From Protonemura montana (lineage: Eukaryota; Arthropoda; Insecta; Plecoptera; Nemouridae), in contig OX387609.1 of the NCBI GenBank assembly GCA_947568835.1, positions 11,299,660-11,363,659 on the forward strand: 64,000 bases of DNA, written 5' to 3'. Below, piece after piece: positions 36,780-49,810 of the stretch; within the stretch, counting starts at the first letter, position 1; the number at the start of each line of letters is the position of its first letter. The position numbers and the translations under genes are program-made. Below the pieces are notes generated by a model that had not been told where the DNA came from, did not search any database, and saw nothing but the letters and a program-made list of their open reading frames with translations.

Positions 36780-39620
36780 ACAATGTCCTTAATTTCGCCT
36801 TGTAGGTTGAAAATGACATCTTTTTAAAGTCCTCTGATTACATGTTATAAAATCTTAACCCTGTCTGTTGTGCCTGTTCTTTCAATTGCGTTAAATTCTC
36901 TAGTTCTAAGTTAAAATTTCACTTATTTCTTGTTCTGTATGCATGGTGGTGTTTGGGAAATTTCCAGGCGTGAGTTTTTACAAAATTTAGAGACTCAAAT
37001 AAGTACAGGCTTGGAAACGTCAATATATCTAATTTTTTAAAATAGCTGAACGAGAATATTTTATTACACAACTTTGAGTTGCCCCAAAATATAATTCCAT
37101 TGTTCATTATTGATTCAAACAGCCCGAAGTAGGTTAGTCTCAATGTACGGGTAGTTGTTATTTGTTTTTGTACTCGCAATGAGTAACGTTGTTTTGATAG
37201 TTTACCTTGAAGCTTTTTAATGTGTCCCTTCCAGTTAAGTGTGTGGTCCAGTTCGACCCCCAGAAACGTGGCTTGTTCTGTCACGTTCAATAAGATATTT
37301 CCGGCCATTACATTCGGTTTGATAACTTCACTACCTCTTGTTTTGAACCATATGACATTTTTTCATTGAGCGTTTAACGAGTTGATCAACCTCCAGCCAT
37401 TCTCCGAGCTCCTGCATAGTTGTATTAGCTTTTTGTATTATGCTGGCAATTGATTGATCTTTGATAAGTATGCTGGTGTCGTCCGCGAAGATAGTGAGTT
37501 CCCCGTGCTTAATGTTGGTGGGCAGGTCGTTGATATAAAGAAGGAAGAGTAAAGGAGCCAGTATAGCTCCTTGGGGAACCCCTTGTTTGATTAGTCCAGC
37601 TTCTGAGTGGTGAAATTTTATGTTGTTATTGCACTCCCATTCTTTTATCACTACTATTTGACTCCACTTTTCTAGGTAAGATCTAAACCAGTTGTTAGCT
37701 ATTCCACGTAACCCATAGTGCCTTAATTTCTCCAACAGTATAGAATGGTTCACCGAGTCAAAAGCTTTGCTCAAGTCGCATAGAATTCCGATCGCGTGTT
37801 TGTCATTACTGATTGACGATGTAACTTTGTCTATTTTATCAAAAATAGCTGTCTCCGTTGATTTAGTTTTTCCTGAAACCGTGTTGCTGTTCTATTCAAA
37901 CATTGTTTAGTTCCATGAAATCCATTAATCTTGTAAGCATAACTTTTTCAAAAATTTTTACATGAAAGCTGCACTGGCCTATAGTTGTTAGGGTCGTTTT
38001 TACTACCTTTTTTGAAGATGGGTATCACCTTTCCTTGCTTATAGATTTCTGGGAATGTTCCTGTGGCTAAAGAGTCGTTCACAAGTTCAGTAAATGGCTC
38101 AATTTAGTAGGTTTTACAAGTTTTTATTACTGAGATGGGCACCTCATCCATTCCTGATGCTGTTTTAGATTTACAATTGTCTATTATTTGATTGATCTCT
38201 TAATTCGTAGCTGGGAAAAGAAACATCGATCGAGGGCATCCAGGCTCTAGGATATTTAGTGCTGTCTTAGTATATGTTTGTCTAAATGTTCATTAAACTC
38301 ATTTGCAACCTCTAGACCCTTAATTAGCGTTGTCTCTTTGACTTTTAGAACTATGTTATGGACGTCAAGTTCTTTTTTCCTACCGGTTTCGCTGTCTATT
38401 ATGTTCCAAGTTGCCTTGTTGATATTGCTAGCTTTGGTTAGCTCGTCGTGAATGCTCCGTGCTTCAGTATTCTGGAGTAATGTGTGTTCCAAACGTCGCT
38501 ATTTATTTCCTTCCCTAGCTCAATGATACAACGTTTGTGTTGACATGATTTGATAATTCCTTGCGTTATCCATTGCCTTTTCTTCTGTGCTTTAATTTTA
38601 ATTTTATGAAGAGGATATGCTTTGTTGAAGTAGGATTGAAATATATTGGAGAAAGCCGCAGATTTCTCGTTTACATTATTTTCTTGTGATAGCATTTTAA
38701 GTAGTGATACCATCATTTTATTGTTTTCTTCGCTAAATACCCTTCTCTTTAATATCCCTAGTAGCTACTTTGGTTTGCTTTTTGGCATTGGTTATGTCTG
38801 GAATTCTAATTGAAATTGGTCGGAGAGGCCAGTCTCCTCTACTCTATAGCTAATCTCTTTGGCATTGAGGTCTGTGAATATGTTATCGATACAGGTTGCT
38901 GTTTTGTAAGTCGCTCGCGTTGGTTCGTTTATTGTTATCCGGATGTTATATGCGTTCAATAGCGCGTGTAATGTTTGTGTAGTGTTGTTGTCTTCTAATG
39001 TGTTTAAATTTGTAACCGCACAAATAATAATTTTTTTTTTTGTGTTTTTGCTCTCTTGTGATAGTTTCGTTAGAACTTGCTCCATTTTCGCAAAAAACAC
39101 ATCCCTAGACCCATTAGGGGATCTGTAAATACACAAAATAATGGTATGATGCATTTTTACTTCAATCGTAGAGCATTTAAAAACTTTTTCTTCGCTGTAA
39201 TTTACTAGATCTAGTCTTTCAATAATTTCAGTCCATTGATATCTGGTATATATACAACTGCCTCCATATGGAGTGTCCCGTGTGGAAATAGATGCTGTTT
39301 TGAATCCTTCAATTGATAGGGATTCCAGTTTATCCTAGGTCAGCTAATGTTCTGTTAAGTCATGATATATATATTTCTTGTTCCCTGACAATTATTTCTA
39401 GATCCCTATTTTCTCCTTGGATTGACCGAATATTTTGTTCAACATGATCATACCCTGTTTCTGGTCTTGCTTGTTCCTTGTTTTTTTTTTCTTTCTTTCA
39501 TTTGAAAACAATGGTTTGATAACCCGATGTCCTTCACTATAACAGTGGGTTCAATTACATTCGTAAATACGTTGTCACTACACGTGCTTGCTTGATCGGT
39601 TATAATCCGTGTAGGTTCAC
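36780..39620 (-). mobile_element. Degenerate LINE with endonuclease and reverse transcriptase
   Basis: In minus-strand order: a short coiled stretch near 39400, the endonuclease (about 39360-38790) with LTEHWL, then CIYRSPNGSRDVF, and INEPTRATYKTATCIDNIF; the inter-domain region (38716-38256); and the reverse transcriptase (37774-37331) with SKAFDSVNHSILLEKL, KQGVPQGAILAPLLFLLYIN and LTIFADDTS; then the thumb part FLGVELDHTLNWKGHI (37308-36919). Several stops and frame breaks separate these pieces, so it is dead. The endonuclease shows CAVTNLN where GDLN would be expected. It replaces part of the conserved upstream block of gene B. Confidence 0.85.
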
Positions 39621-40010
39621 ATACCTTTTTCTGTCATCCAAACGCCGTCATCAAATCCAATAAAGCTACTTTCTCAGCACTGTCACTTTCGAAATTAACA
39701 TTAGAATCTCCAGAAATGATAGTGCGAGTGCTTTTTCTGGTTAATGTTGTGAACATCTGTGACATTTTGCTTAAAAACACCTTTACCCAGAGGAGAACGA
39801 TACACCACTGCTATGTTAATCTTTCCTTTAAAGTCCTCGTATGTCACAGCCACAGTTTCAAAGTCTATTTCCTCACTTAATAGTTTCACAGCTTCTATTA
39901 CTGTCAAACTAAAGCCCTCCCTCGCGAATATAATCACGCCACCATTTTTTGCCTTTGAACGACAAAAGGCATCTTACCTGTACATAGTTTTCAATTACCA
40001 TCGCGTCCAA
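39620..40010 (-). mobile_element. Second LINE endonuclease fragment
   Basis: A separate minus-strand piece with GGVIIFAREGFSL, INIAVVYRSPLGKGVF and, after a frame break, TIISGDSNVNF. It duplicates a domain already present in the neighbouring LINE, so it comes from a different copy or family. It ends where the 3'-flank composite of gene C begins. Confidence 0.65.
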
Positions 40011-41699
40011 TTCCTCGTTTACAACAGGTATCAAAATTCTAATAATTAAGACGGATTCTTATGAAATCATTTCACCATCGACGTGAATTTTCTTATTTTA
40101 TAAACTATGACATTACTACGCGGTTTGAGTTGCGTTGTAGATGAGCGTAGCTGATTGAAAGTATAGTCGACCATTCGAATTCCATGCGCTGTCATGGACC
40201 ATTGACCTCAAGATGTCTTCATTCATGCTGTGCAGTGTGCTGTCTATGTTCAAAAGTTCCGGGATCGAAGCCCGTCGCTTCGATGAACCGTAGAGTGCAT
40301 TTTTTTATTTATTTTCCTTCTTACCTAGCAGTTCATATTGGCAAAAAAACCACTGAACAGTGAATGGTCGTTTGGCCTGATAGTGAAGCAGTGCGATCGC
40401 CGTGCATGATGTCTTGGGGTCAAATTCGCCTATTTTTTTTTCAAACACATAGCGGCATGTTGAAAAATTTTGAACAAAATGCTGAAAAGAGATTGCATCT
40501 TTGTCGTAAAAGACAAGTTTATTGTCAACCAACTATGGGCTCAATGGCGAGGTAGTAGGAGATGGAACCAATGCCAGGCCAACGTAGATCGTAGATGACC
40601 AACGTATAACAAAATCAAGCCCAGATATCGCTGTGCGCTTGGTTGAGCGGTACGAACGACACTGAAACTAGAAATCTGTGGTACTGGGTTCGAATCTTGT
40701 CCGTGCCGTCTCTGTGGTTCACATATTTTTTTGACTTTCTGCATGCGCCCTGCTGAGGAAAAATGTACTTGTTTCTGACATCTAAGTGGGAATTCTTGCC
40801 CCGTATTTACATCCACTGGTCAGTTGCTCGCCACTTAAATGAACCATAATAACTACTTAAACACCACAAAATGCCGGTTTAAAGTGGTCTAAATGAGATC
40901 GACGAGTGGCTTTTGGTACCAGGCGCTCAGCCGACCAAAGAGTGAAATTGTCTAAAACGAGACCAAAAAATTATTTTGATATCAGGCGCCCAGCCGACAT
41001 AAGAGTAATGAATGCCGACTGAAAATTGTCTGAGCTAACTCCGAAAATTGTCTTTCGTTACCAGGCGCCCAGCCGACGAAAGAGTCCGCGTGAGGTCATA
41101 CCCCTGCTCTCGATCGACATCGAAAAACGCAGCTCAAACCTCGAAACAAACAGGCTTCTGTATCAGGCGAGCAGACCGTTGAAGAAGTTTGTGCCGTGGC
41201 AATGTTTTGGCATTGGATCAATATCGATTTATCAAACGGTAGACGCAAATGGGCAATTGGTAGAGTGGCTGGCACCCGTAGTTGCAAGCAAGCTGTTGAA
41301 GGCTCAAATCCACGAAAACGTTCGCTTTTTGGCCATCAGATTCAAGCTCTTTTATTTCATTTATTTTCTTTGGCGTAATGCTAAACCAAGGGTTTCCTGA
41401 GTAAAGACTCACAAGGAAAATTTGAGTTGCGTTGCAAATGAGCGTTTTTGAAACTTTCGAAGCACTGATGATTTTTTCAAAAACAAATGTTCAAAATGGC
41501 AGGTTTGGAAGGCAAGACCTTCTTCTCAGGAAGCAGACGGTTTCACCACTCGACCATCAGGCGCCTGATATATTCAATAATTTTTTTCATACTTTAATTT
41601 GCTTCACGATAATTGCCAGTGTTGAGCTGGTGACGGTTGACCATCAGAACATTGCGATGCTTTTGAACACAGAATTAAAATATATTTCATTATTTAGTT

Positions 41700-41712
41700 A
41701 TAATAATAATAA

Positions 41713-41774
<62 letters not shown>

Positions 41775-41775
41775 T
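41700..41775. repeat. (AAT)n microsatellite
   Basis: About 25 trinucleotide units. The same tail position in the other composite blocks has only 4-9 units, so this tract has expanded. Confidence 0.95.
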
Positions 41776-42173
41776 ATTTTATTGTCAATAGTTGAACTTA
41801 ATACAGTTATTTTGACAGTCAGGGTAAATAAAATGCGATGCAAGATTTCATTCACTAAAACTATAAAACGGCCCCGTTAGGTAATGGGAAGCCTAGGAAA
41901 AAGGCAATGCTAGGAAAGGCCCATGATAGGCAATAGGACAGGCTACCAGGCTACAAAATTCATTCTTGTGGTTGGATCCGATCAAGTATTAAAATATCAA
42001 AAAAACTAATCACTTTAATAAAACAGTGTGACAGGAATATCGAAAGCATGTATGCTTTTATGTATCTTATCTTTTTTTTTATACTTTTAAGTATTGACTT
42101 TCCAAATTTTATTGCAATTAATCGTGGAAAAACAAACAAATAGAGTGACGCGAAGAGTTATAGGCAAAAAGTG

Positions 42174-42179
42174 TTTATT
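42174..42179 (-). terminator. Polyadenylation signal of receptor gene C
   Basis: AATAAA on the minus strand about 105 bp beyond the gene C stop codon. Confidence 0.5.
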
Positions 42180-42284
42180 TCCTGTGTTATGTTAAAATAT
42201 TGTTAAAAGAGAATTCTGTTCCCCTATTTCTTGACCACTTCTTATCGACGCTCCCGAGGTCAACCAAGAGACCGCAGTTCGACG

Positions 42285-45200
42285 CTAGTTGGTGGTGATC
42301 ATCAGCTTGTACATGTTGTAAGCAGTGTTCATGACCTACAGACACAAACAAGGACTTTAGGACTTTCTGCTTTCCGGCAAAGATTCACCCTCGGCTCTCT
42401 GCCGAGGCTAAGCAGTGGCCGGTCCTTGGTGCCGTTGGACAGAAGCAGCCTACACAATGTGTCAAAGAGACAAGGCTAAGCGGTGGCCGGTCCTTGGTGC
42501 TGTTGGACAGAAGCAGCCAGTACAGTGTATTAAAGGGAAAAGGCTAAGCGGTGGCCGGTCCTTGATGCTGTTGGACAGGAACAGCCAACACAGTGTGTCA
42601 AAGAGACAAGGCTAAACGGTTGCTGGTCCTGGGTGCTATTGAACAGGAGCAGGATGCGTGCCGGCACCGGGTTTACTTCTAGGCTATGCTATGTTTCATA
42701 CCGATGTGAAGGTCTCCATGGACATGGGGAAGATGGCTGCGGCGCGAATAAAGAGCGGTTTATTGGTGCGCAGCAGCACGATGCGCAGTGAACTCTTGAA
42801 GGCCGGGCTGGCGTTCCACCACGCGCATGCGTAGAGTGCCTCGCCGACGCGTGCGCTCTGCGCAGACCCAAGGCGAAGACAAAAAATTGTTACTAGGGGC
42901 ATTGCAGTTATTAGTTCTTTAACTAAAGATTGTTTTAATTCAATTCATTGTTGTTTAATTGGCTTAAGAGGAGGTTGACATGGTGACCATCAAGCTCACG
43001 TGTCCAGTGTTAGGCCTAGCAGCGTGCTAGGCCAAGTATTGGACAGGTGACCGTCACGTTTATGACCAGGTATAATTATATTTATGTATTTATTTCAGTA
43101 GTTAGCAACTCTCTCCAAATTTGCATTAGCTGTTTTAGTTTAAGGTAACACTTGTTGGAGAAAATTACCAGTTGCATTTTTTTTGGTAATCAATTATGTA
43201 ATATTCTTGTCAGTACTATTACACTGAATTGTTGGGTTATTCTGGCATCACATTTAGGATCTTCGAGAGTAACCAAAGTCTGCGACAGATCTCCAAGACA
43301 TGGAGGTGTGCCTTACCTCGGTGGTCAGCTGCGTGCAGAAGTAACAGTAAAGACCTAACTCGCCGACGCAGACAATGCCGATGCACACCATGTTCATCAT
43401 CAACATGCTCAGGTGGTCGCTCTGCAAAACAGAACCAATTCCGTCATCTACCTCTGTCATACCACCATGAGGTAGAACTAATAAACGACTTCAAAGATGC
43501 GATTCAGGGTATTTGCGTTTTATCAATAAACCTCAATAATACCCGTGCTTGTCTGTCACGACTCGACCATCCATCTGAACATCACAAGAGTGTATCAAAA
43601 TTCCATTCAGCAACCAGCCTTTGTTCAAGCATGCGTAGAAGCCAATGTTAATCTCTGAAACATGTCAGCTGTCAGAATTAATTGATTTGGCTGCGTTGTC
43701 AAATGTATCTTCTACCGAGGACATGCTTTGCAATTATATTTCCTGTGTTTACCTGATAGGAAGGGGTGGGGGTAGGTACGTGAGTTGGCAACACAGCTTA
43801 GACGGTCGAGTCGAGACGGGTTGAAATGTTGACACCTGAAAAAATGGACATGAATCGAACAAAGACCCTCCTGATGGAAAGGGTGAGGGTAGGTACATGA
43901 GTTGGCAACACTGCTTAGATGGTCGAGTCGAGACGGGTTGAAATGTTGACACCTGACAAGATGGACAAGCATCGAACAAAGACCCTCCAGATAGACTCAG
44001 ATAGATACTCTCTGTATCTTGAGACACACTGTACCCAGGCTTTCTGTCACTTCATAGTTGGGTTTCAGACGACTACATAGCAACCACTAGATATTAAGCA
44101 GTAACGGGGCGATTGCCTGCTTTAAGGAAAAGGGTGTGTCGTTCGCCTACCTTGAGCGTGACGAAGGCAAGGGTCAGTCCAACACATAGATTGCACACGA
44201 GATGAATTACAAGGGCAGGCTGGAACGCAGTCTCCAACAGCTCTACCAACCTGCCAAACCAAGAAAATGATGTAACATTTTCTCATCTAACCCATTTTGC
44301 CTGGAGTTGGAGCTTCACGGAATGAACTTCAGTGACTCGACCTTGTGTGTACCTAAAGAGCGCCTGGTGGTGGGCGATGCAAGCTCCCAGGCGACGCTCC
44401 AGCGACTCTTCTTGCAAAGTTGGTTGGTGAATCTCGAGTGACAGAGTCGGCGTCGACGTCGGCGTCGGTATTGGTGTCGTTTTTGGTGTCAACATATCTG
44501 TTGGTGTCGATGTCGTCCAGACGCCGACCCACGGTGTCCTGGAAAGCCGAAATATCAACATATGGAACCAATGGAAAGGATCTTTAAAAAAATTAAAAAT
44601 TAAATAATATAAAAAATATGTCAAAAACAAAGGACTTTATTTTTCCGGCAAACATTTCCTATCGTTGTTCATTGAAATGAAAACTAAAAATTGACTGAAA
44701 GAAGTCCTGAGCTTTTGTCAGTGGCGTCAACACCATCAGGGCAAACGGGGCGGCAGCTTAGTGGTAGTGATTTTGTTTTTTTTATTTAAATTTTTGCATT
44801 GTAGTCACTTAAACTGTATCATTTATCCAATTCCTTTGTTATTAAAGTAGAACACGCAGGTCGCGTATGAAAAATAGTGCAATACTGAAATATTTGATTC
44901 TTGAAATTTTGATAAATTTTCCTACCACTTTCAAAGAAAGCGTTAGTACGGCTTTTGTCCATCGTTCAGTCACCAAAATTGCTATTTTTGCAAATGCTGA
45001 AGATTTGAAATGTACGTTCCACCACTGGCAAGGCCGAACGACCTTTCTACTTTACAACGCGTCTTTCAGTAAAGATATTGAAAACAAACGCTTCATTCAA
45101 AGCTCCTTGCCTACCGTACGCTGTTGGCCGTGACGGACACGAAATGCTGAGGTTTTTTAGTCTCACGAGGATCTGCCCCTTGGATTTGCACCCTGTTGGC

Positions 45201-48200
45201 CAGGTTGCCAAACTGTTGCTGCGGCTGAGGCTTGTCAATGATGTCGGGCTTCTCAGCAGCTTCATGGAGCGCTGCGTTGTCAAGGTGTTTTAAAGCAACG
45301 TTGACGGGAAGGTCGATGTTTTCCAGGCGGTGTTGCAAAACACAGAACTCCCCGATCACCTTGGGGAAGCACACGAGGCAAGATTAAACCTGATGTGAGG
45401 GTTTAATTCATAGACATGGCCACTTAGCTCCAAAATAGCAGTAGCCACAGCAATAAAGGAATTAGCCAAATATCTAGAGAGGCTAAAAAAACTAATTCGT
45501 GACTTCAACGAGTCTTAGAACGTGTTACGATTAAGTAAGTTTAAGTAACGATGGGTCACACATGTTTCAAAAATTGCCACAAAAAGACTAAAGTCCTCAA
45601 TTTAAATAGTGGCGTTATCACTGGTATATGTCAGGGTAAGGGTGAAGGTGCAATGTTTACCTCTAAAATATGTCAGATGTCAAAATTGATCGATTTGGCA
45701 GAGTTTTCGAATGTATCTTTTACCGAGGGCATTCATTGCAGTCTTTTTTATGAAGTTTACCTAATGGGAAGGGGTGGGGGTAGGTACGTGAGTTGGCAAC
45801 ACAGCTAAGACGGTTGAGTCAAAACGGATAGAATTGACGAGATGAACATGAATCGAACAAAGACCCTCCTGTTTACCTCTTTGAAAGTTTGAAACCTAAT
45901 GCACCTCTGGCTGGGAATGGACTTAGCTTTATAGTGGGCATACAACGTTTATGAAAAAGGGACAGAATTGATCTTGGTTATCGGCATCTATAATTAAGGG
46001 GTGAACCTAAAATGAATGATTTGACATGCAAAGGTGATGTTAAAAAAGGCACCTCGATGAGGAGACTGAGAAAGAGAAGATCGAAGAGTAGTATGGAGTA
46101 GAAGTCGATGTAGTTGTAGATTGCGTAGAGAAGCATCGTCAGCTCGAAGATTGGACTCGATTTGTTGTCTATCGGGAACCACCGTCTATTTGATAGAAAC
46201 AAACGACCACGAATAATAACTAAAACCGGTCTGAAAAAATTCACCTATAATCTTGGCTTAAATTCAACACTGATTTTATTAAGCCTTACAACAGTTGCAC
46301 TATCTTGGTGAGATCGCCGAAGTTAAGCAACATTGTGCAGGGTCAGGTATTGGATGGGTGACCATCATACACATGACCAGTTCTGTTCGGGAGAGAGGTT
46401 AGAGGGATGAAAGTTAGTACAGCAACTATACTCGCCTTGCTTATCAACCTCTCGACAGCATGGGTATGTGGAGGAATCCTTCTGTTCGAGTTGTACCGTC
46501 TTCCGGAAGGGACGTTAAGCCAGTGGTTCTCTTGGTGCTCTTCGATAGGGGAACCTACAAGCTGGCACCGGGTTTCCCTCTCTACTTCTCAGCAAATAAG
46601 CCCCCCCCCCCCACACACACCGACGCCATTAGATTAGATTCCGTGTCGTTAAACCCCACACATCTAGGTGCAAGACACATTTTCATCACCTGTAAGGCAC
46701 CGATCGCTTTTTGAGCCCCGCCAAGACGAGGCCGCTCGCGAAGATGTAGATCGTGTTGTTGCAGAGGGAATGCATAAATCGCGCAAACTTTTCCGACTTG
46801 GCACGAGTGCGTGTCAGGATGTGCGTAACGTCTTTCTCGTGCGCGTGCATGGCACGCATTGCGTTCAGCGTGTCCACAGTCTCGTGGATCGGGACAGCGT
46901 TGACCAGAAGGCATCTGGAAGAACGCAGTTGTTTGGGTAAAAGTTTTATTAGCATCACGTAATTAGAGGGCATTGTTCGTTTTTGTTTGGGGGAGGCGTA
47001 GTTTGGTAGGGGTTGTAATGTCATTGAAAAAAGGGGGCAGGGGGCAAACAAATGTATACGCTTTGGAGCCATGGCATATTTAAAAGGCCTTAAGTGTGAT
47101 TTAAAAAATACTTTTCTTTACATTCGGTGCCCTGCGGTGGGGTTCAGAAAATATTTCCCTTGCAATTGGTTTGCAAGTGTGGGATGACTTTTAATCGATT
47201 TCTAAACTTTAAGTGTCTAGGGAATGGACATCTGAAATGTTCCCACTTAAATTAGCACCCTGTGAAAGATTTTAATACAAATATCATCATATTCCATCAT
47301 TTTGACAAAGATAAATCACCTTATCTTGACAAACGCATTCAGTATCGATAGCAGCGCGACGCAGTATTCGGCGGCCAACGCCAACTTGCCCCAGGTCTGC
47401 GCAACGTTGATCACCTGCACAGCCACGCCATATGCAGCCTGCGCCATCGCGAGGTGATGGACGTGCCGACGGAACCAAGGGGCGTGGCGTTTCAACCAAC
47501 CACCAGGGGCGTGCTCGTCGTTCCACAGGCCTGCAAATTGAAACAAATCATAGTTTCACAGTCATTAACACTGAAAAGCTGATTTTATGTTAAACTTACA
47601 CAGATATACTGCAATAAGTCTATGGCTATAATTTTTTTCAACATTTTTTGTCACATTCAAATCTACAAATCGTATCGCATCGTAAAGAGCGCCGGGATCT
47701 AGATACGCAGTGTATTAGATGTTCTATAAAAATTTTATCTCACCGAGTCCCTTAATATTTAAAACTTGTCTAAAAGACGACTGAAATGAACCTGATTGGA
47801 CATGTTCTAAGAAAATAAGGCCATTTTTGCTTCTCTCGCTATGTGCTGCAATTCTTCAATTTTTACCATTGCATCATATTGTAAAATGTGTTGTACTTGT
47901 TACTATTACAGAATCTAAAACATATGGCAAGATTTATTATTTTTTTTATTGTTAAGCCTGGAATCCACGTTATAACATTGTTGTCTCCCTGTTAAAAAAC
48001 CTTAATTCTTCTTTATGTAAAAAAAAAACGTACATTCTTTTGTATGCACACAACATTCTGCTGTTTCCCAGGGTAGGAATCCCTGGGCCTTAACTTAGAA
48101 ATTAAACTGCTTATAAAACCTTCCGACAGAACATGTACCAACACGGTCATAGAGTGTTCTCACCTAAACGTTCCAGGTAGTACAGTGGCAGGTGTGCGCA

Positions 48201-48233
48201 GCTTTTCTGCGCATCTGGCTGCGTCGCCGCCAT
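42285..48233 (-). CDS. Odorant receptor C (7tm_6 family), complete, ten exons
   Basis: Predicted 493-aa receptor. Exons in coding order: 48164-48233, 47320-47530, 46690-46914, 46053-46185, 45115-45359, 44353-44538, 44151-44250, 43317-43421, 42702-42857, 42285-42335. Splice sites are GT/AG and phases agree with A and B. It is the most compact copy (5.9 kb). Exon 1 (MAATQPDAQKSCAHLPLYYL) is identical to that of B, while exons 8-10 match A almost base for base, so the gene is a mosaic. Exon 6 is the longest of the three (186 bp) and encodes a Pro/Thr-rich linker between TM4 and TM5. Exon 9 shows GEALYACAWWNASPAF and FPMSMETFTS; the C-terminus is MNTAYNMYKLMITTN. Role as for gene A. Confidence 0.88.
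43756..43992. repeat. 118-bp satellite array, two monomers, gene C intron 7
   Basis: Two monomers with flanks of the intron-7 type. Genes A and B have 6 and 22 monomers at the same place. Confidence 0.93.
45763..45872. repeat. 118-bp satellite, one decayed monomer, gene C intron 4
   Basis: A single shortened monomer (ACGGATAGAATTGACGAGATG in place of the usual middle part) at the intron-4 position shared with A and B. Confidence 0.85.
46300..46664 (+). repeat. 5S rRNA-derived SINE, gene C intron 3
   Basis: Head GAGATCGCCGAAGTTAAGC, C-box-like TATTGGATGGGTGACCATC, body as in gene B, tail CGTTAAACCCCACACATC. A poly-C/CA run lies near 46600. Confidence 0.8.
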
Positions 48234-48540
48234 CACGCCTCTTGGATTCTTCTTTGGACAAGTTTTACAAAATTATTCAACTCAAACGTCACCTGTCAGA
48301 CATAAAAAACACATTTCACTTAATCGGTTAAAAAGAAAAGAACTCTTGTCCATTTCCCATCGCAGAGTTCAAGGCCTTCCAGCGGTGAGCCAAAGCATAA
48401 GTACGATTAAGTAACGTGACAAAGCTCTAATCATCAATTGTATGAAACATTTCAGCTGTAAGAATTGATTGATTTGGCTGCGTTGTCAAATGTATCTTCT
48501 ACCGAGGACATGCATTGCAAGTATATTTCTAGTGTTTACC

Positions 48541-48898
48541 TGATGGGAAGGGGTGGAGGTAGGTACGTGAGTTGGCAACACAGCTTAGATGGTCGAGTTG
48601 AGACGGGTTGAAATGTTGACACCTGACAAGATGGACATGAATCGAACAAAGACCCTCCTGATGGGAAGGGGTGGGGGTAGGTACGTGAGTTGGCTACACA
48701 GCTTAGATGGTCGAGTCGAGACGGGTTGAAATGTTGACACCTGACAAGATGATCATGAATCGAACAAAGACCCTCCTGATGGGAAGGGGTGGAGGTAGGT
48801 ACGTGAGTTGGCAACACAGCTTAGATGGTCGAGTTGAGACGGGTTGAAATGTTGGTTCCCGGCAAGATAGACTTGAATCGAACAAAGACCCTCCTGAT
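48541..48898. repeat. 118-bp satellite array, three monomers, upstream of gene C
   Basis: Three monomers starting about 308 bp upstream of the gene C start codon. The right flank is of the gene-upstream type. Confidence 0.95.
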
Positions 48899-49810
48899 GG
48901 CCTCTGGTAAAGTCTGCAGACTGTTACAGTTATCGTCACACTTTCTCTATGAGTTGCTGTCGATGGAATAGCTTTCCTTACGAGCCACGAGCTTGTGGGT
49001 CGAAGTTGACCTCTGGCACCGGTCGTTTTAGGGTCATCCACTATTAACTACTTAGTTGTTCTGTTGTTTCCAACCTTTCCGTACCATCAGGAAAACGCCC
49101 CTTGGATCCCCTTTATCACAGACCTTTGATTTGAGAGTTTATCGGGGCACAAAAACAAAAAAAACTCAAATTACGCACCCCCAGGAATCTAGGTGGCCGA
49201 GAGTAAGGGTTCAAATGTTTAGCGCGCCCAAAGACTATAAATAATTAAACATGTTCTAAACTGTAATTTACAAAAAAAACTGTACAGTAAAAAAATAGTT
49301 GAAAAACAAATAAAAAGTCAAATATTAGCGGCTAACTGAGTATGGATATCAATATTTGATGACGCTTGGTTAGGTCGATCGATTCGTTTCCCCAGTGGGT
49401 GGGTTTAGAACTTATAAATCAGCCTTTACCTGTGTCACGGCTTCCTATATCACGCGCCTATCAGCTTGATTGACGACGCATTCGAAAACATGACATGCAC
49501 TCACTTACATACGAGTTTCGATGTTTTATAGCGGAACGTAATCGGACAAGAAAACAAGGACCAATGATATTTACCAACGCACCTGCCACTTGTTTTTCCT
49601 CCTTTTGATGATACTAAATTTAAATCTTTCACATCAAATCTTGTGAAGTTTTGCCTAAAAATGGCAACATATTTTTTCCGGTGTATTTCAGGAGTTTAAG
49701 AGGTAGACAAAAAAAGCGTGCCGCTGATTTTTGCAGATGTTCAGGAAAACTCCAGGAAAATTGACCCAATAGTTTATATAAATGTAACCTTGGACGTCAT
49801 TGTTTTCCAC
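48898..49810. other. Conserved upstream block of gene C
   Basis: No gene. Homologous to 12757-13684; homology to the receptor units ends at about 49810, which is the right border of the cluster. Unique sequence follows to 50210, where I see nothing I can name. Confidence 0.5.

Larger units (their letters stand above)
40026..42230. repeat. 3'-flank composite repeat block of receptor unit C
   Basis: Same composite as at 2187-4560: tRNA-derived SINE (GGTTGAGCGG..TGGGTTCGAATC) at about 40630-40880, CAGCCGAC repeats at 40910-41100, tRNA-like head TTGGTAGAGTGGCTGG at about 41258-41320, a minus-strand one near 41470-41565, and an unusually long (AAT)n tract at 41700-41775 at the LINE-like tail. No gene. 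Confidence 0.65.
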
